Positions 49,056-64,000 of a stretch of 64,000 nt of DNA are shown piece by piece. Source of the stretch: Cheilinus undulatus (lineage: Eukaryota > Chordata > Actinopteri > Labriformes > Labridae); NCBI RefSeq assembly GCF_018320785.1, contig NC_054877.1:19946329-20010328 (forward strand), given 5' to 3'. Each line of letters opens with the position of its first letter. Position 1 is the stretch's first letter. Position numbers and translations under genes: made by a program. The notes beneath the pieces were generated by a model. That model had not been told where the DNA came from, did no database searches, and saw nothing but the letters and a program-made list of their open reading frames with translations.

Positions 49056-50225
49056 CAAACCTACCTGGCCCTATTAAAAAGTAATCACCCCATAAGTCTA
49101 ATAAATGGTTGTGCCACACTTGGTGGTTACAACTGCCAGCAAGTGTTTGTGATAATTAGCACTGAGTGTTTCAAATCACTCTGGAGGAATTTTGGCCCTC
49201 TCTTCTTTGTAGAATTGCTTTAATTCAGCCACAGTGGAGGGTTTTTTGAGCATGAGCGACCGCCAAGACCTGTCTGACAAAAAGCATCATGCCGCGATCT
49301 AAAGAAATTTAAGAAGACATGAGAAACGATGTCAATGATGTCCATCAATCTGAAAAGGGTTGGAAAGCCATTTTGAAGGCTGGGACTTCAGTGAGCCATG
49401 GTGAGAGCCATTATCTACAAATGGAGAAAACTTGGAACAGTGGTGAACCTTCCCAGGAGAGGCCAACCAAAACTACTCCAAGAGTAAATCAATGACTCAT
49501 CCAGGAGGTTACAAAAGAACAACATCTAAAGACCTGCAGGCCTCACTTTACTCAGTTAGAGTCAGTGTTCATGACTCAACAACAAGAAAAGGACTGGGCA
49601 AATTGGCATCCATGGGAGAGTTCCAAGGCCAAAACCACCACTGACTTAAAATAATATAAAGGCTTGTTTCATATTTACCAAAAACAAAAAAAAAAAAAAA
49701 AAAACACAGACTTTTTGGAAAATATTTTGTGGACTCACAAGACAAAAGTAGATTTTTTGGAGGTGTACATCCCGTTACATCTGGGGTAAAACAAACACAG
49801 CATTTCATAAAAGAACATCATACCAGCAGCTAAACATGGTGGTGTTAGTGTGATGGTCTGGGGCTGCTTCACTGCTTCAGGACCTGGATGGCTTGCCGCA
49901 ACTGATGGACCCATGATTCTGCCCTCTACAAGAAAAAAAACCTGAAGGAGAATGTCCGGCCATCAGTTCATCAAATCAAGCACTTTGGTTATGCAGCAGG
50001 ACAGTGATCCAAAACACAGTAGAGTTTACCTCTGAATGGTTGCTCATGCTTGAAAAACCACTTATGTGGCTGAATTAAGACCGTTCTGCAAAGAAGAGTG
50101 GGCCAAAATTCTTCCACAGTGATGTGAAAGACTCATTGCCAATTATCGTTTGCAGTTGTTGCCACCATGGGTGGCAAACTAGTTATAAGGGGTTATTACT
50201 TTTTCACATAGGGCTACTTGGGTCA
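49056..50225 (+). mobile_element. Tc1-type transposon copy, inactive
   Basis: Ends of about 190 bp are inverted: left 'ggccctattaaaaagtaatc', right 'gttattactttttcacatag'. Both contain 'ggaagaattttggccc' and 'aattcagccac' motifs. The plus strand keeps transposase traces: MPRSKEI, KGWKAILKAGTSVSHG, TPRVNQ, a WGCFTASGPGWLA-like block and QQDSDPKH. These correspond to the helix-turn-helix and catalytic parts of Tc1 transposases. There are many stops, a poly-A run at about 49687-49705, and most of the last catalytic part is missing. Confidence 0.75.
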
Positions 50226-51420
50226 GCTGTATATGGTAGGTCAGTTCACTGGTGTTGTGGTTTATTTATTTATTTATTTTTCATTTTGAAGCTCATTAAT
50301 GTGTCACTAGAGTACACTAGATCCTGTTTTAGCTCCTGCTGTGACGTACCAATATTGCCCTTGAGGGTGTACCTCAAGATGATTTGAGGCAAGACAAAAA
50401 CACAAAACTGCTTTGCTTGCTTGGTTTCATTATATGTATTTCATATATGTTATTTGTACGGTTTTTGCTGAGAGCTGATTTTTTTCTATTGATAAATTTA
50501 TCCACCACATCCATGCATTTCTCATGTCTCTGATTACTTTGTCATAACCTGGCCAACTTGTTATATAATGGGCTTTTGATAACTGTTCACAACAGATCAT
50601 TATCAGTTTTTCCCATAAGCAAGTAGGACCACATGCTTGCAGCTGTGAAGGTTTCTTTTCTCTTTGCAACAAGACTCAGCACCCTACCCACCAAAAGTGG
50701 TATAGTTCACACGCTGGTTAAAAAGATGTATCATTATAATCCTGAGTAAAAAGAGAATCTAGTATGGAAATACCCATATCCTTGGCTGAAGTAGACTTTT
50801 TACTGCTGCAGTGTTATTTTGTATCAAAGCTTCAGAATTGCAGCTCAAAAGGGCCACTAGCACTTTAATAATGTTACACTGAAATCCTGATTGTCTGAAA
50901 TCATTTGAGGACTTTATGTTTATCCGGCTCAACACCTTTGATTTAAAAATGTTAAAGCCCACCGGCTGCTTGTTCTGAGCTTGTGACAAATCACATGAAT
51001 ACACACAGAGTTTAATCATGGGACATAAAAGTTGAGCTTATTTTCCCGTCAGTTGTGTTCAGATTAAGCTGTTTGGACTCATAGGCTGTAGTTCTGCTGT
51101 TACGCTGAAATGTCTTTCTTTGGTTTATTAAGGGATAGTAGTAGAACATAACCAATCACATTTACCCAAGTAGTGTAATTTTGATGTTCTTTAAGTTACG
51201 TCTACCTAACTGTTGTCATTTTATGTTCCTTTTTTCTCTGTAGAATTCAGGGTAAAGCACTGAACTCTTTAATCCACTTATCTGATCACTTTTGGTAATT
51301 TATAGGCTTTTTTATAAGCTTTATCAGCAGCAAAATGAAAACAATTCATTAATCCATTCCATTTCGTTCTAACAATTTTGTAACATATTTTTTTTAAAAA
51401 GGATACAATCTTTGCTATTT
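50226..51420. other. Intergenic stretch between repeats
   Basis: Contains a short (TTTA)n tract at about 50262-50280. Otherwise no gene, RNA or repeat family was recognised. Confidence 0.45.
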
Positions 51421-51426
51421 CAAAGA

Positions 51427-51737
51427 TCCCAGCCAGCATGTCCATGTGGGCTCCATTTGGGTTACCAGTTGGCTGCAAATACGGGTCCAATGTGGGTTTG
51501 TCTGCATGGTGGTCCAACCTTTGATTGCCCATGTGGACTTCAACCTGGGGTTTTTGCATGGGGCAGTTTATATGAGACCCATGTCTGCCCCATTTCTAGA
51601 GATCCCAGGTGGATCCCACTTGAAGTCCACATGGGCAATCACAGGTGGGGCCACCCTGAAACCAACCCACATGGGACCCATTGCAGGCCACCTATAACCC
51701 ATATGATCCCACATGGATGTACTGGCTGGGTGTCAAA
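51427..51737. mobile_element. Palindromic MITE with 'cccagccag' ends
   Basis: Ends 'cccagccagcatgtccatgtggg' and 'cccacatggatgtactggctggg' are inverted over about 23 bp with few mismatches. The interior is a series of 'cccatgtgg', 'ccacatggg' and 'gggcaatca' words in both orientations: 'attgcccatgtggacttcaa' pairs with 'gaagtccacatgggcaat'. The whole element could fold into a long hairpin. About 310 bp. Confidence 0.65.
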
Positions 51738-51899
51738 GTATTGAACCTTTAAGAACCTCCAGATCCCAGTCAAAATACAACCGAAACTGTTGAGAGTAAA
51801 AGAGCACTGTCCAAACTGCACATTTACATTGGTTACAGCAGCAGCTGTGACATTTGTGCAATTTGAACAGTGTGCAGGAGTGTAAGTGCAATTTTTGGT

Positions 51900-51960
51900 G
51901 ATTAAATCAAGAAATAAAATAAAATAATAAATCAAATAAAACGAAATAAAATAAAATGTT
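51900..51960. repeat. (AAATA)n-like simple repeat
   Basis: Irregular AAATA/AAATAAA repeats over about 60 bp. Confidence 0.8.
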
Positions 51961-52379
51961 TGGTGCTTATAGGACTTCAATTTGTATTGCCATGGTATGG
52001 AAACATTTGTCTATACACTTGTTTGATTTGGATCTCATCAATGCTTAAAAATCTGGCACTTCAGTAAGTACAGTAGTCAACATTTGAAGTGGATCAAAAC
52101 TTTTCATCAAAGTTTTCCTTAAACCAAAATGTGTTTTTCACAATTCATGCACAACATGTGAGTCTGTTATTAGTCAGTGTTTTCATTGATGAAATTTTAT
52201 CCTTCATGGCTTTTGATGATCTCCAGACATAATTGTTTGTCAATAGGTACCTATTGACTTGTCACAGAGTTAAACAGTGGTGATCTTAATTGAGAAGTGG
52301 TCACTATTTTATGCTCTGAAACCTTTGAAGGCTAAAGGTATAGGAATGAAATCCTGAGACCAGTTATGCAACCATATGC

Positions 52380-52715
52380 TTGTAAATTTGGCCAGAATTC
52401 ATGCTGACAAGGCCCGTCCACATTGAGCAAGGCTGGTGACGGTATTCTTGGAGGAAGACGGCATCTCAAGGATGGAGTGGCCAGCCCGGTTAACTGGCTT
52501 GAACCCCACTGAACACATTTTGGAGTCAAGATTAAGATCACGCCAGGTCCCTCCAAGAACCAGTGGAGTTGCAAACAGCATCTCTGGAGGAATGGCAAGC
52601 CATCCCTCAACAGATTATCCAAAACCACTTTATCACCATTATGACCATTGTCTTGGCTACCTGAGGCACTCCAAAGGCACTATACTGCTGCACTGCAACC
52701 AGTAATGTTTAAGAG
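52380..52715 (+). mobile_element. Tc1-type transposase remnant
   Basis: A plus-strand frame reads GISRMEWPARLTGLNPTEHI, then LRSRQVPPRTSGVANSISGG and SHPSTDYPKPL. This is the C-terminal catalytic part of a Tc1-like transposase (the family consensus here is WPARSPDLNPIEH). It is 5'-truncated with at least one frame break. It belongs to a different family from the copies at 31473 and 49056. Confidence 0.7.
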
Positions 52716-53279
52716 GCATTTCCAGTCCATTGTGACTTCAGGTAAATCACAGAAGTTGTGAACAACCAACAATTTTTGGTTGCACTCTTGTCTTCATGAA
52801 TGTGTGACAAGCCTTAGGACAACTTTGATGAAATGTGATCCCCTTCAAATGTTGACTACTGTATATTGCACTGAGACTTATCTGTTTGGGAAAAATCATT
52901 TTATATCGGTTACATTTCAGAAGTAAAGCTCTGATCATCTGTGGCTTTAATTTGGTTATATGAGTCCCACTTTCACTCCAGACCTCTATTTTTTCTCTTC
53001 TCACCCATATTTGTTTCTGTAAGGCCTTAGATGGTGGCCCTCCCTGCTGTGTCTCTGTGCTGAATCTCTCTGCTTCATGGCTGCTGATGATGCTGATGGT
53101 GCTGATGTCATCACCGCCTCCCAGCATCCCTGCCACAGCAGCGCCGCCATTTTCCCCTCAGTTCAGAACGGCTGACGGACAGGAACCGCTGGAGCATCCC
53201 GCACCCATCTACCTTGTTTATCCATCTGACTCCTCCCTCCTCCCCATCGCCCCCCTCCTGTCTCCCACTCTCGTCTGTA

Positions 53280-53536
53280 ACTGACGCACCGCTGCGTTCA
53301 CAGCTCGCGCCCACCCAGCGCTGCTGCTGAAGCTGCGTCTCTCTCTCTCTCTCTCCGGCGGATTCGCCATGTATGGATGAGCTACGGAGAGAGATGCTGT
53401 AGGCTGACCAAAGACAGCGAATTACACAGAAACACAGGCTGCTGAAGAGATTCAAGAAGGAGGGAGCGGAGGAATCTGGATTTGAATGGGCAGAGGAGGA
53501 TTCACCCTCTGCAGTCGTCGAGTGTGAGTTGCCGAG
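53280..53536 (+). other. kif1a: kif1a 5' non-coding exon and promoter side
   Basis: A donor GCCGAG|GTAAGG ends an exon at 53536, matching the acceptor at 54607. The exon has a (CT)n run at about 53337-53356. It sits in a GC- and CpG-rich island (about 53100-53680) unlike the AT-rich surroundings, as expected for a broadly active neuronal promoter. The 5' edge is not defined. Confidence 0.5.
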
Positions 53537-54680
53537 GTAAGGGACGGCTATTCAGGCTTGTTTTTCACAGCATAGCATCGTTGTTAGCGGCGTCACGCCT
53601 TGGTGTCGACAGCAGGTGTGTGTTGTGTGTTAATGATTACGAGGCCTTTCTGTGCGCGCGAGGAGATAAATAGGGGCGCTGCGGCAGGGTGTCTGATGTT
53701 TTTATTCAGCTGCTGGCAACAATTGTCTTTTTAAATTACTCAAATTCACCCATACAGAAACGACACCCTGAACCAATAAGATATAAAAATGAGCCAGAGA
53801 GAGCTTAAAGTGTCAAATTTGATCTGATAATGAGCGCTGACCTCGTTTCTGACGCAGTGTTTGATGATTTTGTGTTTACGCGGCCTGTCTTTGAGGTGCG
53901 GCAGGCGAAACAAGATGGAGGAGACAATATTTAGCCTTTATGAATGCCTTCACAACGTTTCTCACAGGCCATTATCTCACGGTTCTTATCTTATTAGTGA
54001 GGCGTTTGTTAAACACTCCGGTGAATTGTAGTGATTTTTTTATTATTTCGTCGACGGAGACTGAGTAACGTAACGTAGGCTACGACGCACTGAATCTAAA
54101 TAAGGCCTATCTGGTCAGCAACAGAGAAACATACCCCTGTCATAGGTTTCAATAGAAAATAAATAGATTAAGATTTACTGGAAATCCATAAAATAATTAA
54201 TCTATCATTTTTAGTCATTTTCTTCTGTGTAGAGCTTTGAGTCAGTTTCATAACAAGGGCTTCAGCCATGATGGATGGGAGTGATGCCTGAAAATATAGA
54301 GGCCATTTCAGTGAATTAAAGCTGTGATGCTCTAGATCTTCCTGCCAAATAATGGCCCGGCTGTTTAGTCAGCTTGTTTTGGAAGATGTGTGTCAGACTG
54401 TAGCTGAACCGACTGACTGAAGAGCTGGAAATGGTGGCTGTGTCAGAGGAAGATCTGTGTTTTACTATCACTACCAGGATTTAGCTTAATTAAAATTCAG
54501 ACTTTGTAATTTGATTTTAATGGTATTTAGAATACTAAATGGTTTCATGGTTCACAAAGTGTCCATCATTTTGCACCTTAACCAGTCCTATTTTTTTTCC
54601 TGTACAGGTGCCAGGTGTGTGTGTGTGTATAGCCACACAAATATTTAGCTCTTCTGCTCATCCACTCACCCACCAGTGAC

Positions 54681-62936
<8,256 letters not shown>

Positions 62937-63091
62937 GTGAGTGTCATGTCTTGCAGCTGAATTTCATGTAAACCAACAGCTAAATTTAGATATTTTGTGT
63001 CATTTTTTCCTGACTCTACTAAAAGATGGAGGATAAAACTTGGAGTGTGGGTGTGCTCACACTCATGATCTTCTCTCCTCTGTCTTATCAG

Positions 63092-63121
63092 CATATCGCG
63101 CCACCGGCCCAGTCATCGCTG
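63092..63121 (+). other. kif1a: Candidate 30-nt kif1a exon after the motor domain
   Basis: After an acceptor 'cttatcag', the sequence reads, in the correct phase after exon 62794-62936, T-YRATGPVIAG, followed by a weak donor 'gtttga'. Thirty nucleotides keep the frame. Human KIF1A isoforms differ by a short in-frame insert at this place, just after GLGDI. The donor is poor, and the exon may instead be unused. Confidence 0.4.
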
Positions 63122-64000
63122 GTTTGAAATGTGTGTATTACTCTAGAGAGCCTGCGCTTTGCAAACTAAGAGAAATAAAACCTCAAGCTGGTTTTCCTCC
63201 TTTCCCACACCAGAGACCAAACTAAAAATCCTTTAAAATACAAACTGTGAATTCAGGCTAAACAAAAAATTAGTAAATTAAACTCAAACCTTATCAGACA
63301 ACTCCAGAAAAATTTAAAATTAATGCGTACTTGCATCTTTTTGTCCTGTTAAGTTACTTTTTCTCAAGAATTCTGCAAAAATGGCCTCCTTTTTATTTCC
63401 TTTAGTTCAGTTTATTTTTAGTTTCGTATTCTAATAATTTCTCTCTTATTATATCTGGAAAGTTCAGCTTCTCAGTTTTTTATCCTCATATCACAGTTTG
63501 CTTTATGACTGGAGGTTTCTTAACATTGTGATCCGATTGAAGTTAATTAAAAATCTTTAGAAAACCAAGTCAAGCAAAGCTTCAGCGTTAAGCATGCTGC
63601 ATTTTCTCATGAAAGCATTTAAACATAGAATAAAAGAGTCAGAGAGGACGCCATTTTAGATTTCTGAGAAGCCCCTTTCTGTGCATCCTGGTTCTCTGTG
63701 TGTGGACCTCATTGAATGAGTTAAGTGCTTAAAGGCCTGCATTGCTACTGAATGCTGTGCTGAACAGTTTGAAGACATTAACACAAGCAAATCATCAGAA
63801 AACAAGAAGAATCTGTAGTTGATCTTGGCGCATTGTAGTGATGTTTTAATTTCCTTTCTCATAACATTCTCATGCTTTAAGCCTGTCGATTGTGTCTATG
63901 TGAATTATATCACAGAAAAAAGTCTTTAACTGTCAGTCCGTTTGGCATTTTGTGCTCTATCACTTTGAGTTGCTCTTTTTTCTCTGTCTGCATTGGCCTT

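Noticed and set aside
52747-53136. 129-codon minus-strand open frame
   Set aside because: It overlaps the end of a transposase remnant and the kif1a CpG island, with no family match.
53057-53284. 75-codon open frame just upstream of the kif1a leader exon
   Set aside because: The composition reflects the GC-rich promoter island, with no conserved motif. A role as an upstream ORF cannot be judged without the transcript start.

Overview
The window is gene-rich, intron-rich vertebrate DNA. It looks like a ray-finned (teleost, probably percomorph) fish. The protein families and exon structures are vertebrate, introns are short to medium, and the spaces are packed with fish-type repeats: tRNA-derived SINEs, L2/L1-like LINE ends, Tc1/mariner copies and short terminal-inverted-repeat elements. 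The species cannot be named from sequence alone. No LTR element or other virus-derived copy was recognised.

Five protein-coding genes were assembled exon by exon, with GT/AG borders and reading phase checked by eye. (1) elovl1, minus strand, coding 1595-5715, complete, 315 aa: ER very-long-chain fatty-acid elongase. (2) bok, plus strand, coding 17017-33261, complete, 213 aa: BCL2-family death effector. (3) A nitrobindin-domain gene homologous to the C-terminal half of THAP4, minus strand, coding 37248-40557, 174 aa, with no THAP zinc finger visible. (4) agxt, minus strand, coding 42472-45528, complete, 430 aa: alanine-glyoxylate aminotransferase with a long N-terminal leader that looks mitochondrial and a C-terminal Ser-Lys-Ala. 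(5) kif1a, plus strand, starting at 54681 and running off the right edge: kinesin-3 motor, with the whole motor domain in the window.

Layout: elovl1 and bok are head to head across about 9.5 kb of repeat-filled DNA. bok and the nitrobindin gene are tail to tail, with poly(A) signals about 0.75 kb apart. The nitrobindin gene and agxt both point left. agxt and kif1a are head to head across about 7.5 kb containing two Tc1-type copies and two short inverted-repeat elements. BOK/THAP4 and AGXT/KIF1A lie together on human 2q37.3, so four of the five genes are a conserved vertebrate block; elovl1 is not part of that block in human.

The genes do not form a single pathway. The most interesting points are the THAP-less nitrobindin gene with a hydrophobic first exon, the targeting signals at both ends of agxt, the 18-nt microexon in the kif1a lysine loop, and several repeat families whose copies can be compared inside the window, including a SINE insertion with an empty-site counterpart. 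No obviously new biological system was found.
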